The notes under the pieces: model-generated
The model's input: only the letters and a program-made list of their open reading frames with translations
Database searches by the model: none
What the model was told of the DNA's origin: nothing
Position numbers and translations under genes: made by a program
Assembly: GCF_023015765.1 (NCBI RefSeq)
Contig: NZ_JALKAL010000002.1
Coordinates: 159,778 to 223,777 of the forward strand
Origin: Ornithinimicrobium sp. F0845
GTDB lineage: Bacteria > Actinomycetota > Actinomycetes > Actinomycetales > Dermatophilaceae
Length of the DNA: 64,000 nucleotides
Direction of reading: 5' to 3'
Part shown: positions 26,007 to 34,136 of the stretch, piece by piece
Numbering within the stretch: position 1 is the first letter of the stretch
Layout: the number at the start of each line of letters is the position of its first letter

Positions 26007-27626
26007 TCAGCCCGCACCAGCCGCCAGCTCGTCGCGGAGCCGGGTGAGGCGCGCCATGGTGGAGGCCTTGCCGAGCACCTCCATCGACTCGAACAGCGGC
26101 GGGGAGACGCGCTGCCCGGACACCGCGGTGCGCAGGGGCCCGAAGGCGAACCGGGGCTTGATCCCGAGCCCCTCGACCAGTGCCTCGCGGAGCGCCTGTT
26201 CGATCCGCTCGGTCCGCCACTCGGGCGTAGCGCCGAGGGTGTCGGGGATCGCGCCGTCGATCGGCTCCAGCGCTGCCAGCGCCGCCTCGAGCACGGCCCC
26301 GGCGTCGTCCTTGAGCTGGGCGCGGGCGTCGTCGGCGATCGGCAGATCCTCATCCGAGGTGTAGAACGGCGCGATCAGGGGTGCGGCGTCGGTGAGGGTG
26401 ACGATGCGGGTCTGCACAAGGTCGGCGAGGGACTGCAGCCGGCCCAGCTCGGGGAGCGTCGGCTGGTCCGACAGGACGCCCGCGCTCTGCAGGTAGGGCA
26501 GCAGCCGACTAGCCAGCTCCCCTACCTCGAGCTGACGGATGTAGTGCCCGTTGAGGGAGTTGAGCTTGTCCAGGTTGAAGATCGGACCGACGGTGTTGAC
26601 CTTGGTCCAGTCGAAGCCGGCGCTGAACTCGTCGAAGGTGAAGATCTCCCGCTCGGTGCCGTCCTCCTCGATGATCGGGGGGTAGCCGAGCAGCGCGAGG
26701 AAGTTGAGCAGTGCCTCGGGGACGTAGCCCTGCTCCTGAAACCAGGTGAGCCTGGCCCACGGGCTCTTCCGCTTGGAGATCTTGGCCTTCTTCTCGTCGC
26801 GCAGCAGCGGCATGTGGGCGAACTGCGGGACGGGCAGGTCCAGCCACTGGTAGAGCAGGACGTGCTTGGGGGTGCTGGAGATCCACTCCTCGCCGCGGAC
26901 GACGTGGGTGATCCCCATCTCGTGGTCGTCGACGACGACGGCCAGGTGGTAGGTCGGGAAGCCGTCGGCCTTGACGATCACCTGGTCGTCGGGTCGCGGG
27001 GCGGACACCTCTCCCCGCACCAGGTCGGTGAACGTGAGTGGGGCGTCCTCCGGGATGAGCATCCGCACGACCGGGGTCTCACTGAACCCGGGGAGCTCGG
27101 CCCGCTCCTCACGCGTCCTGCCGTAGCAGAGCCGGTCGTAGCCGGTGGGCTGCTTGAGCTTCTGCTGCTTCTCGCGCATCTGCGCGAGCCGCTCGCCCGA
27201 GCACCAGCAGAGGTAGGCGTTGCCCTGCTCGAGGAGGCGGTCGGCATACGGCCGGTAGGTGTCCAGCCGCTCGGACTGCCGGTAGGGCTCGCACGGCCCG
27301 CCCTTGTCCGGCCCCTCGTCCCAGGTCAGCCCGAGCCAGGAGAGCGTGTCGTAGATCTGCTGCTCGCTGTCGGCCTGGAAGCGGGCCCGGTCGGTGTCCT
27401 CGATGCGCAGCAGGAAGCGACCTCCCTGCTGCCGAGCGAAGGCCAGGTCGAACATCGACATGTAGGCCGTGCCGACGTGCGGGTCGCCCGTGGGTGACGG
27501 CGCGACGCGCAGCCGGACAGCGCCGGGGAGCCCGTCGGCCGGGTCGCTCGTCGGCGCCCCGGCGGGATCGGTCGGCGGCTTTGTGCTCAAGGGCTCGGTG
27601 CTGGGACTGGATGCCTGGTCACTCAC
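26007..27626 (-). CDS. gltX: Glutamate--tRNA ligase (539 aa)
   Basis: Class I aminoacyl-tRNA synthetase. The HIGH-like motif is RVAPSPTGDPHVGTAYM and the KMSKS-like motif is KISKRKS. FLLRIEDTDRARF and TRVVRGEEWI-like sequence THVVRGEEWISSTPKH are present. GTG start at 27626; the first 35 or so residues are a Ser/Thr/Pro/Asp-rich extension not needed by the fold, so a later start cannot be excluded. Followed on the same strand by tRNA-Gln and tRNA-Glu. Confidence 0.96.
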   Translation of the reverse strand: MSDQASSPSTEPLSTKPPTDPAGAPTSDPADGLPGAVRLRVAPSPTGDPHVGTAYMSMFDLAFARQQGGRFLLRIEDTDRARFQADSEQQIYDTLSWLGLTWDEGPDKGGPCEPYRQSERLDTYRPYADRLLEQGNAYLCWCSGERLAQMREKQQKLKQPTGYDRLCYGRTREERAELPGFSETPVVRMLIPEDAPLTFTDLVRGEVSAPRPDDQVIVKADGFPTYHLAVVVDDHEMGITHVVRGEEWISSTPKHVLLYQWLDLPVPQFAHMPLLRDEKKAKISKRKSPWARLTWFQEQGYVPEALLNFLALLGYPPIIEEDGTEREIFTFDEFSAGFDWTKVNTVGPIFNLDKLNSLNGHYIRQLEVGELASRLLPYLQSAGVLSDQPTLPELGRLQSLADLVQTRIVTLTDAAPLIAPFYTSDEDLPIADDARAQLKDDAGAVLEAALAALEPIDGAIPDTLGATPEWRTERIEQALREALVEGLGIKPRFAFGPLRTAVSGQRVSPPLFESMEVLGKASTMARLTRLRDELAAGAG

Positions 27627-27656
27627 GGTGCAGAGCCTAGCCGCACGTCAGTGTCA

Positions 27657-28106
27657 TCAGGTCGCAGGCGGAACCACCCGGTCGTCCGTTGCCGGCCCGC
27701 CTCGGTCGACCGGATGCAGCTGCAGCTCGGGTATCCACTCGAAGTCCCGTGGGTTGCAGGTGAACAGGGGCAGCCCGTGCGCGATGGCGGTCGCGGCGAT
27801 CAGTGCGTCATAGGCCCGCGCGGCGGGTTTGCGCCCGGCACTCCGGAGGGCCGAGGCCACGCGTCCGAACGCCCGTGCCGCCGCCGCGTCGAACGGGAGG
27901 GCGTCGAAGTCGGCCTCAGCCTGCTGCAGATGCGTCTGGCGGGCGGCTCGCACCTGCTCGCTCTGAGCCACATGGGGGCCGACGGACAGCTCGGCCAGGG
28001 TGATCGCGGTGATCAGGGGCTCGGCCGGCAGCTGTGCCGCGCTCAGGTCGCCCAGCTCCAAGAGTGTGGAGGTGTCCAGCACGCCCCGCTCGACCGGGTG
28101 GTTCAC
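27657..28106 (-). CDS. vapC: VapC-like PIN-domain toxin (149 aa)
   Basis: PIN-domain ribonuclease of a type II toxin-antitoxin module. Acidic active-site residues are visible as Asp11 (LDTSTL), Glu39 (TLAELSVG), Asp100 (YDALIAATA) and Asp121 in CNPRDF. The start overlaps the antitoxin stop as ATGA. The C-terminal 15 residues are Pro/Gly-rich. Inserted between gltX and the DUF2017-clpS pair. RNA target unknown. Confidence 0.9.
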   Translation of the reverse strand: MNHPVERGVLDTSTLLELGDLSAAQLPAEPLITAITLAELSVGPHVAQSEQVRAARQTHLQQAEADFDALPFDAAAARAFGRVASALRSAGRKPAARAYDALIAATAIAHGLPLFTCNPRDFEWIPELQLHPVDRGGPATDDRVVPPAT

Positions 28107-28339
28107 AGCGCGGGGTCCAGCACGGCGTCGAGATCGGCACGCAGCGCCGTCGCGTCGACGGGAGGCAGGTTCCGGCGACGGTCGATCAGCTGCTGCACGC
28201 CGACGGGGCGACGCGGGACAGGCCGGACCGTCGCGACCGGCTCACCATCTCTAGTCACGAGTAACGACTCGCCGAGCGCCACGCGCGCCAGGACGTCGGC
28301 ACTGCGGTTGCGCAGGTCTCTCACCGGGATCACGTCCAC
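28103..28339 (-). CDS. vapB: VapB-like antitoxin, Phd/YefM type (78 aa)
   Basis: MDVIPVRDLRNRSADVLARVALGESLLVTRDGEPVATV is the Phd/YefM DNA-binding fold. The C-terminal half (residues about 45-78) is the toxin-neutralising tail. GTG start at 28339, with a perfect palindrome just upstream that is the likely operator for autorepression. Confidence 0.9.
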   Translation of the reverse strand: MDVIPVRDLRNRSADVLARVALGESLLVTRDGEPVATVRPVPRRPVGVQQLIDRRRNLPPVDATALRADLDAVLDPAL

Positions 28340-28347
28340 GACGCTAG

Positions 28348-28365
28348 TGTATCACCGGTGATACA
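28348..28365. promoter_or_regulatory. Palindromic operator of the vapBC pair
   Basis: TGTATCACCGGTGATACA is a perfect 18-base palindrome starting 9 bases upstream of the vapB GTG. Phd/YefM antitoxins bind such sites as dimers, alone or with toxin, so autoregulation is likely. Confidence 0.75.
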
Positions 28366-28404
28366 TCCGGTGGTGGTTGTCCACATGCCTCCTGTCCCTG
28401 CGGC

Positions 28405-29016
28405 TCACCGCAGCATGGCTGAGGTGAGCGACTCCTGCACCCAGGTCAGGAAGTCGTAGTAGGCCATCTGCTGGGCGGTGGCCGGGTCCATCTCGCCCTC
28501 TCCCTCGAGCGCGCGGGCGAACTCCGCGTGCAGACGCTCGGAGTCCTCCTCCGTGCGCATCCCCAGCCGCTCCCCCAGGATCAGCCGGATGTCGGTGAGG
28601 GCCATGGTGAGCGCCCTGGCCTGGTCCGCGTCGAGGGACAGCTTCACCGGTTCGTCGGGCTCGTGGTCACCACCCTCCGGCAGCGCCTCGCCGAGCGCCG
28701 CGATCGCGGTCGCCAGATTGGCCGCCTTGCGGGAGCGCAGCGTGTGCTCGGTGAGCCGCCGGAACTCCGCCGCCTGCTCGGCGTCGGTGCGGTGGGCCGC
28801 GGGCAGCAGCCTGCGCAGCGCCGGGTCGCTCGGCTCCTGCGGGTCGGGCTGGTCCCCGAGACCCGCGACCAGGTCCAGGAATGGGTCACCGGTCTCGTCA
28901 CGCTCGGGCGCCACGAAGTCCCGGGTCAGGCGGAGCAGGTGGAGGACGACGGCGACCTCACCGGTGTCCCAGGTCGCGGTGAGGCGTCCCTTGCGGGAGC
29001 GGAAGGCGGTGGCCAC
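28405..29016 (-). CDS. DUF2017 family protein (203 aa)
   Basis: Member of DUF2017, an actinobacterial family almost always next to clpS. Helical content looks high, with LSLDADQARALTMALTDIRLILGERLGM and YYDFLTWVQESLTSAML at the C terminus. GTG start at 29016 directly abuts the clpS stop, so the two are translationally linked. Function unknown; a link to ClpS/N-end-rule proteolysis is inferred from context only. Confidence 0.88.
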   Translation of the reverse strand: MATAFRSRKGRLTATWDTGEVAVVLHLLRLTRDFVAPERDETGDPFLDLVAGLGDQPDPQEPSDPALRRLLPAAHRTDAEQAAEFRRLTEHTLRSRKAANLATAIAALGEALPEGGDHEPDEPVKLSLDADQARALTMALTDIRLILGERLGMRTEEDSERLHAEFARALEGEGEMDPATAQQMAYYDFLTWVQESLTSAMLR

Positions 29017-29343
29017 TCAGTCGTCCTGCTGGAAGGTCGCCCACAGCCCGTAGCCGTGCATTGCCTCGGTGTCGGCCTCCATCTTCTCCCGCGTCCCGGA
29101 GGAGACCACGGCCCGACCCTCCTCGTGCACCTGCATCATCAGACGGTTGGCCTTTTCCTTGGGGTAGCCGAAGTGGGTCTGGAAGACCCAGGAGACATAG
29201 GACATGAGGTTGACCGGGTCGTTCCACACGAGGGTGATCCACGGGCGGGCGGTCTCCGGACGGTCCAGGACAGCGACCTGCCCTGCCTCCTGCGGGCCGG
29301 GCGCAGCCGGTCCGGTCGGCGAGGCGGACGAGGAGATGGACAC
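29017..29343 (-). CDS. clpS: ATP-dependent Clp protease adaptor ClpS (108 aa)
   Basis: Delivers N-degron substrates to ClpAP/ClpCP. WITLVWNDPVNLMSYVSWVF contains the conserved NDP of the substrate pocket, and the core motif MMQVHEEGRAVVSSGTREK includes HEEGRA. An Ala/Pro/Ser-rich N-terminal extension of about 30 residues is disordered-looking. GTG start at 29343. Confidence 0.95.
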   Translation of the reverse strand: MSISSSASPTGPAAPGPQEAGQVAVLDRPETARPWITLVWNDPVNLMSYVSWVFQTHFGYPKEKANRLMMQVHEEGRAVVSSGTREKMEADTEAMHGYGLWATFQQDD

Positions 29344-29396
29344 GGCGCCACTCTACGGCGAGCGAGCTGGGCTCCGTGGAGAGACCCGGGGACGCC

Positions 29397-30128
29397 TCAC
29401 GCGACCAGACTGCGCACCAGCAGGGTCATCGCCGACGCGGCACACACGATGAGCATCGCGGACCGGACCCTGACCGCAGACACTCGTCGACCGACTCGCC
29501 GGGACAGCCAGAGCCCGGCCAGCAGGAAGGGCACGAACAGCCCCGCCAGCCAGACCTCGCGGGCCTGCAACTCACCGCTGACCCCCAGCCCGATCAGGCT
29601 GAACACGGCGCCGAGGACGAAGTAGACCGCCAGCGTGCTCCGGATCTGCACCGGGGACCGGTGCTGATAGAGGATCGCGATCGGCGGGCCCCCGATCGAG
29701 GTGGCCGTGGACGTGATGCCGGAGATCACCCCCGCCCCCACCAGCGTGCTGGGGTCGATCGGCACCGTCACGGTGTGCCAGGTGAGCAGGACGGCGGCGA
29801 GCACCATCACCCCGACGGCCACGGACAGCTGGCGCTCGGTGAAAGCCGCGACGAGCCACACGCCGATCACCGTCCCCGGGATGCGTGCCGGCAGCGCCCA
29901 GGCCAGACCACGCCAGTCGATCTCCTCCCGGTGGGTGGCGAGCTGCAGCAGGGGCAGCAGGACCGCCGTGCTCAGCAGCAGGCCGGGCATCAGCTCGGGA
30001 GGGACCAGGGTGGCGATCGGGGCACCCACCAGACCGAGCCCCAAACCGACCAGTCCCTGGACCATCGTCCCCACCAGGAGCGCGAGTGCGATCACCGCCA
30101 ACGCCCACAGCGGCACCCCGAGAATCAC
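29397..30128 (-). CDS. TSUP-family (TauE/SafE) membrane permease (243 aa)
   Basis: Multi-spanning membrane protein of the sulfite exporter TauE/SafE family, with about eight hydrophobic segments. The two TSUP half motifs are visible: GTMVQGLVGLGLGLVGAP near residue 20 and ISGITSTATSIGGPPIAI near residue 135. Proposed substrates of the family are sulfite, sulfonates or other anions; none can be picked here. GTG start at 30128. Divergent from pncB. Confidence 0.88.
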   Translation of the reverse strand: MILGVPLWALAVIALALLVGTMVQGLVGLGLGLVGAPIATLVPPELMPGLLLSTAVLLPLLQLATHREEIDWRGLAWALPARIPGTVIGVWLVAAFTERQLSVAVGVMVLAAVLLTWHTVTVPIDPSTLVGAGVISGITSTATSIGGPPIAILYQHRSPVQIRSTLAVYFVLGAVFSLIGLGVSGELQAREVWLAGLFVPFLLAGLWLSRRVGRRVSAVRVRSAMLIVCAASAMTLLVRSLVA

Positions 30129-30151
30129 CGCCTCACCCTAGAGTGCTGCGG

Positions 30152-31486
30152 GTGACCGCACTGAACCGCCCACGCACATCGCTGCTGACCGACCACTACG
30201 AGCTGACCATGGTGCAGGCCGCGCTGGCCGGCGGCCACGCCGAACGCCGGTGCGTCTTCGAGGCCTTCGCCCGGCGGCTGCCCGAGGGCCGGCGCTACGG
30301 CGTCGTCGCCGGCACGGGTCGCTTCCTGGAGTCGCTGGCCGACTTCACCTTCGAGGAGGAGGAGATCACCTTCCTGCGCGACACCGGCGTGGTCAACGAG
30401 CAGACCCTCGAGTGGCTCGCGAGCTACCGCTTCACCGGCGACATCTGGGGGTACGCCGAGGGCGAGTGCTACTTCCCCGGCTCACCGCTGCTGATCGTGG
30501 AGTCAACTTTCGCCGAGGGCGTGATCCTGGAGACGCTGGCGCTCTCGATCCTCAACTACGACTCCGCGGTGGCGGCCGCGGCGTCCCGGATGACCGCGAC
30601 CGCCGGTGAGCGGCCCTGCATCGAGATGGGCTCTCGGCGCACCCACGAGGGGTCAGCGGTGGCCGCCGCCCGCGCCGCCTACATCGCGGGCTTCGGCTCG
30701 ACCTCCAACCTCGAAGCGGGCCGCACCCACGGGATCCCCACCCTGGGGACGGCCGCGCACTCCTTCACGCTGCTGCACGACTCCGAGCGCGAGGCCTTCG
30801 CCGCGCAGCTGACCGGGCTGGGACTGAACACCACCCTGCTGGTCGACACCTACGACGTGACCGCCGCCGTGGAGCTCGCCGTGGAGCTCGCGGGCCCCGA
30901 GCTGGGCGGGGTGCGGCTCGACTCAGGTGACCTGGTCTCGCAGGCGCACGAGGTCCGCGCGCAACTGGACGCCCTGGGCGCGACGGACACCAAGATCGTG
31001 GTCACCTCCGACCTGGACGAGTTCGCGATCGCCGCGCTCCAGGCGGCCCCGGTCGATGCGTATGGCGTGGGGACCCGGGTCGTGACCGGGTCCGGTGCCC
31101 CGGCGGCCGGCCTGGTCTACAAGCTGGTCGCGCGCGAGGGGGCGGACGGTGAGCTGGTGGGTGTGGCCAAGGAGAGCCAGGACAAGGGCTCGGTCGGTGG
31201 CCGCAAGCACGCGCTGCGCCGCCGCAATATCACCGGGGTCGCCCACGAGGAGCGGATCGGGATCGGCGTGGCCCCGCAGGACGACGGCGACGACCGCGAC
31301 CTCCTCGTGCAGCTGGTCCGCGCCGGCGAGGTGATCGTGCCGACCGACGCGCGCACGGCCCGGGAGCACCACGTGCGGTCACGGACCGAGCTGCCGACCA
31401 AGGGCCTGCGACTGTCCCACGGCGACCCCGCGGTCCGCACCGTCTTCGAGGACGAGCAGAGCCGCACCGAGGTCGAGGAGGACTGA
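30152..31486 (+). CDS. pncB: Nicotinate phosphoribosyltransferase (444 aa)
   Basis: Converts nicotinate and PRPP to nicotinate mononucleotide in NAD salvage. N-terminal TSLLTDHYELTMVQAAL, FEAFARRLPEGRRYGVV, central MGSRRTHEGSAVAAARAAYIAG and GTAAHSF near the active site (phosphorylated His in the family), and VRLDSGDL are typical. GTG at 30152 chosen; GTG at 30143 is in frame. The nicotinamidase gene pncA follows 26 bases later, giving the two-step route from nicotinamide to NaMN. Confidence 0.94.
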   Translation: MTALNRPRTSLLTDHYELTMVQAALAGGHAERRCVFEAFARRLPEGRRYGVVAGTGRFLESLADFTFEEEEITFLRDTGVVNEQTLEWLASYRFTGDIWGYAEGECYFPGSPLLIVESTFAEGVILETLALSILNYDSAVAAAASRMTATAGERPCIEMGSRRTHEGSAVAAARAAYIAGFGSTSNLEAGRTHGIPTLGTAAHSFTLLHDSEREAFAAQLTGLGLNTTLLVDTYDVTAAVELAVELAGPELGGVRLDSGDLVSQAHEVRAQLDALGATDTKIVVTSDLDEFAIAALQAAPVDAYGVGTRVVTGSGAPAAGLVYKLVAREGADGELVGVAKESQDKGSVGGRKHALRRRNITGVAHEERIGIGVAPQDDGDDRDLLVQLVRAGEVIVPTDARTAREHHVRSRTELPTKGLRLSHGDPAVRTVFEDEQSRTEVEED

Positions 31487-31512
31487 GGACCGGGCCGCAG
31501 TACCGTGGAGAC

Positions 31513-32094
31513 ATGGCCCGGGCACTTATCATCGTGGACGTCCAGCTCGACTTCTGTGAGGGCGGCTCGCTGGCCGTCGAGGGTGGCTCAGCCGTGGCCG
31601 CCGGGATCAGTGAACTCGTGGCGAGGCAGGGTCAGCAATATGCCGCGATCGTCGCCACCGCGGACTGGCACGTCGACCCGGGCGACCACTGGTCGGAGGA
31701 GCCGGACTTCGTGAACAGCTGGCCGGTCCACTGCGAGGCCGGGACCGCAGGGGCCGAGTTCCGGCCCGAGCTGGCCGGCGCCCTGGACCACGTGCAGGCC
31801 GTCTTCCGCAAGGGGCAGTATGCCGCGGCATACTCCGGCTTCGAGGGCAGCACCGAGCTGCACGGCGAGCAGGTCACGCTGGCCGACTGGCTGCGGGAGC
31901 GCGACGTCACCGAGGTCGACGTCGTCGGCATCGCCACCGACCACTGCGTGCGCGCGACCGCCCTCGATGCCCAGGCGCACGACCTGGACACCACCGTGCT
32001 GCTGGAGCTGACCGCCGGTGTCGCTCATGGATCGACCGAGTCGGCCATCGAGGAGATGCGAGCCGCCGGCGTCACGGTGCGAGAGACAGTCTGA
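31513..32094 (+). CDS. pncA: Nicotinamidase PncA (193 aa)
   Basis: Hydrolyses nicotinamide to nicotinate. The catalytic triad is Asp9 (IVDVQLDFC), Lys100 (VFRKGQY) and Cys145 (TDHCVRA). The metal site is Asp51, His53 and His59 in DWHVDPGDH. ATG at 31513. Probably an operon with pncB. An 18-base perfect palindrome inside the gene is built from two copies of the AGTATGCCG word (31817-31834). Confidence 0.96.
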   Translation: MARALIIVDVQLDFCEGGSLAVEGGSAVAAGISELVARQGQQYAAIVATADWHVDPGDHWSEEPDFVNSWPVHCEAGTAGAEFRPELAGALDHVQAVFRKGQYAAAYSGFEGSTELHGEQVTLADWLRERDVTEVDVVGIATDHCVRATALDAQAHDLDTTVLLELTAGVAHGSTESAIEEMRAAGVTVRETV

Positions 32095-32251
32095 GGTCCG
32101 TCGCAGCACCACTCAGCTGGGCTGCGGAGCGTCGCGCCTCATCGGCTCGAGGTCCACGAGGGACCCGCAGAGCTGCTGACCATGCTCGATCACAGCGGGG
32201 AGCAGGCCCATCTCCCGGGCCGCCGACAGGACGCGGACCGGGTCGCTCCGG

Positions 32252-32344
32252 TCAGCTCTCGCGCTTGAAGAGGGCGTAGAACGCGTAGAGGACCACCACC
32301 AGGATCACGATGAAGATGATGGAGTCGATCAGCGTGTTTCCCAT
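32252..32344 (-). CDS. Thirty-residue single-pass membrane peptide
   Basis: From ATG at 32344 the reading frame encodes a short N terminus MGNTLIDS, a continuous hydrophobic helix rich in Ile, Val, Leu (residues 9-25) and a positively charged end LFKRES, then TGA. This is the layout of a tiny inner-membrane protein. An AGGGACG stretch precedes the start. It lies in the otherwise empty 303-base gap between pncA and the RDD gene (32095-32397). The rest of that gap shows only a weak minus-strand open frame at 32110-32250. Confidence 0.6.
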   Translation of the reverse strand: MGNTLIDSIIFIVILVVVLYAFYALFKRES

Positions 32345-32397
32345 GGCGTCCCTGTTCTCTGCGTGCGGTCCGGACCGTCCCCGATCCTAACCGCTGG

Positions 32398-33348
32398 TCA
32401 GGGACGCTTCTTCACCACGTTGGTCTTGGCGATCTTGTCGTTCAGGGACTGCTTGTACTTGTCCCACAACGGCCAGAGACCGTTGAGGATCCCGAACAGA
32501 CCGGCGATAAAAGCCAGGGACTGGAAGCCGGACAGCAGGTTCGGGCCCTGCCAGACCACGGCCCGCACGGCGGCGGTCCCCCAGGAGAGGGGACCGTCCT
32601 GCTCCCGGAGGCGCACCCGCAGTCCCATGGCCAACTTGCCCAGGGTCGCGCTGAGCGTCTTGAGCAGCACTGTCTCGTAGACGAGGCCGAGCACGGCCAG
32701 CATCAGACCGAACTTCAGGAAGTCGCTGGCCAGCTCATCCGGCATGACGGTCGCGCGGCCCGCGGCGGCATCCTCGATGAAATGCATGTAGTTGGACATC
32801 AGGTCAGGCGTCACGAACTGGGCCAGGACCAGCCCGACCACGCCCACCAGGATGCCGTCGATGATCCGGGCCACGAAGCGTCGACCCCACCCGGCGAGCG
32901 GCTGACCGTCCGGCGTCGTCGGCCCGGCCATCGTCCCGGTGTAGCCGCCGCCCGGCATCGGCTGACCCCAGCCGCCCTGCTGCTGTCCGTACGGGTTGGT
33001 CTGCTGGCCCTGTGGCGCGCCGTACTGCCCAGGGGCGCCGTACTGACCCGGCTGCTGGCCCTGCTGGCCGTAGCCTGGCTGCCCCGGCGCGCCGTAGCCC
33101 TGCCCCGGCTGCCCATAGCCCTGGCCCTGCTGTCCGTAACCCTGCTGGCCGTAACCCTGCTGGCCCTGACCAGCATCCCCCGGCGCCCCGCCATACTGCC
33201 CCTGCTGTCCGGCACCGCCCGCCCCGGCCTGGTCCAGCCCCGGCTTCTGCTTCGGGCTGGTGTGCTCGGTCCAGGTCACGCCGTCCCAGTAACGCAGAAG
33301 GTTGGCGTCCTGCGGGTCGTCGTACCAGCCTGCCTCGCGAGTATTCAT
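32398..33348 (-). CDS. DUF2510-RDD membrane protein with a Q/G/Y-rich linker (316 aa)
   Basis: Three parts: an N-terminal DUF2510 motif (AGWYDDPQDANLLRYWDG, then WTEH; residues 6-30), a low-complexity linker (residues about 38-140) of GYGQQ, GQQGQ and QYGAPG repeats, and a C-terminal RDD domain with three to four membrane segments starting at GWGRRFVARIIDGILVGVVG. RDD proteins may be transporters or envelope proteins; substrate unknown. The linker resembles prion-like, phase-separating sequence. ATG at 33348. Confidence 0.88.
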   Translation of the reverse strand: MNTREAGWYDDPQDANLLRYWDGVTWTEHTSPKQKPGLDQAGAGGAGQQGQYGGAPGDAGQGQQGYGQQGYGQQGQGYGQPGQGYGAPGQPGYGQQGQQPGQYGAPGQYGAPQGQQTNPYGQQQGGWGQPMPGGGYTGTMAGPTTPDGQPLAGWGRRFVARIIDGILVGVVGLVLAQFVTPDLMSNYMHFIEDAAAGRATVMPDELASDFLKFGLMLAVLGLVYETVLLKTLSATLGKLAMGLRVRLREQDGPLSWGTAAVRAVVWQGPNLLSGFQSLAFIAGLFGILNGLWPLWDKYKQSLNDKIAKTNVVKKRP

Positions 33349-33397
33349 GCCCCTAGCCTGCCACGACCGAGGCTTGAGGAAGTCGCGCTGGCCGGAG

Positions 33398-33412
33398 TGT
33401 CCTTGGTGGACA
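33398..33412. promoter_or_regulatory. Inverted repeat in the RDD / Uma2 divergent region
   Basis: TGTCC and GGACA separated by five bases form a small dyad in the 219-base divergent region between the DUF2510-RDD gene and the Uma2 gene. No regulator can be named. Confidence 0.3.
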
Positions 33413-33567
33413 TTCAGCGACCGGCAGCGCAGTCAGCCCCGTGGCCCTGTGGACAACCCCGAGGGTCGGAGGCCGTGACGCGGCCTAGTAGCGGGCCACA
33501 CCCGAGGCGACGCTCAGTCGCACAACGCACGCGACACTGTTGGCGGCCTACGCCGAAAGGGGGCAGC

Positions 33568-34125
33568 ATGGAGGTCATGACCGACCTGATCCAGATGCCG
33601 CACGGCCGGGTGTTCACCGCTGCGGACCTGGAGGCGATGCCCGATGACGGCAACCGCTACGAGATCATCGACGGGGCACTCATCGTGACCCCATCTCCCG
33701 CCGTGCCGCACCAGCGCGTGGTCGGCAACATGTACCTGGCGCTGCGGTCTGCCGTACCGGACGACCTTGAGGTCATGCTCGCCCCGCTCGACGTGACGGT
33801 TAGCGACCTGACCGTCCTGCAGCCTGACCTGCTGGTGGCCACCCGCGAGGCACTCTCCGGCCGGACGATGGTGGGACTGCCCGTGCTCGCGATCGAGGTG
33901 CTCTCCCCCAGCACCCGGCTGATCGACCTCAACCTCAAGAAGGCTGCCTTCGCCGAGGCAGGGGTCGCCCACTACTGGGTCATCGACCCCGAGCACCCGT
34001 CATTGACTGCGTGGTGCCTGAGCGCCGCCGAGTTCACCGAAGTCGGCACGGCGACCGGGACACAGGAGTTCGCGGTCGACGAGCCGTTCCGGGTGCGGGT
34101 CTCCCCTGCCAGCCTGCTGCGGTAG
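33568..34125 (+). CDS. Uma2 family endonuclease-like protein (185 aa)
   Basis: Second intact Uma2 (DUF820) gene, clearly paralogous to the one at 418-981: RYEIIDGALIVTPSP, LQPDLLVATREAL, LAIEVLSPSTRLIDLNLKK and YWVIDPEHPSLTAW align throughout, but DNA identity is much lower than within the 5' tandem pair. ATG at 33568 after a GGGGGCAGC purine stretch. Its C-terminal end faces the helicase gene (convergent, 11 bases apart). Confidence 0.9.
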   Translation: MEVMTDLIQMPHGRVFTAADLEAMPDDGNRYEIIDGALIVTPSPAVPHQRVVGNMYLALRSAVPDDLEVMLAPLDVTVSDLTVLQPDLLVATREALSGRTMVGLPVLAIEVLSPSTRLIDLNLKKAAFAEAGVAHYWVIDPEHPSLTAWCLSAAEFTEVGTATGTQEFAVDEPFRVRVSPASLLR

Positions 34126-34136
34126 GTCTCCACTGG

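Noticed and set aside
32110-32250. Minus-strand open frame with LLPAVIEHGQQLCGSL-like sequence
   Set aside because: Short, no start signal and no recognisable family; perhaps a gene remnant.
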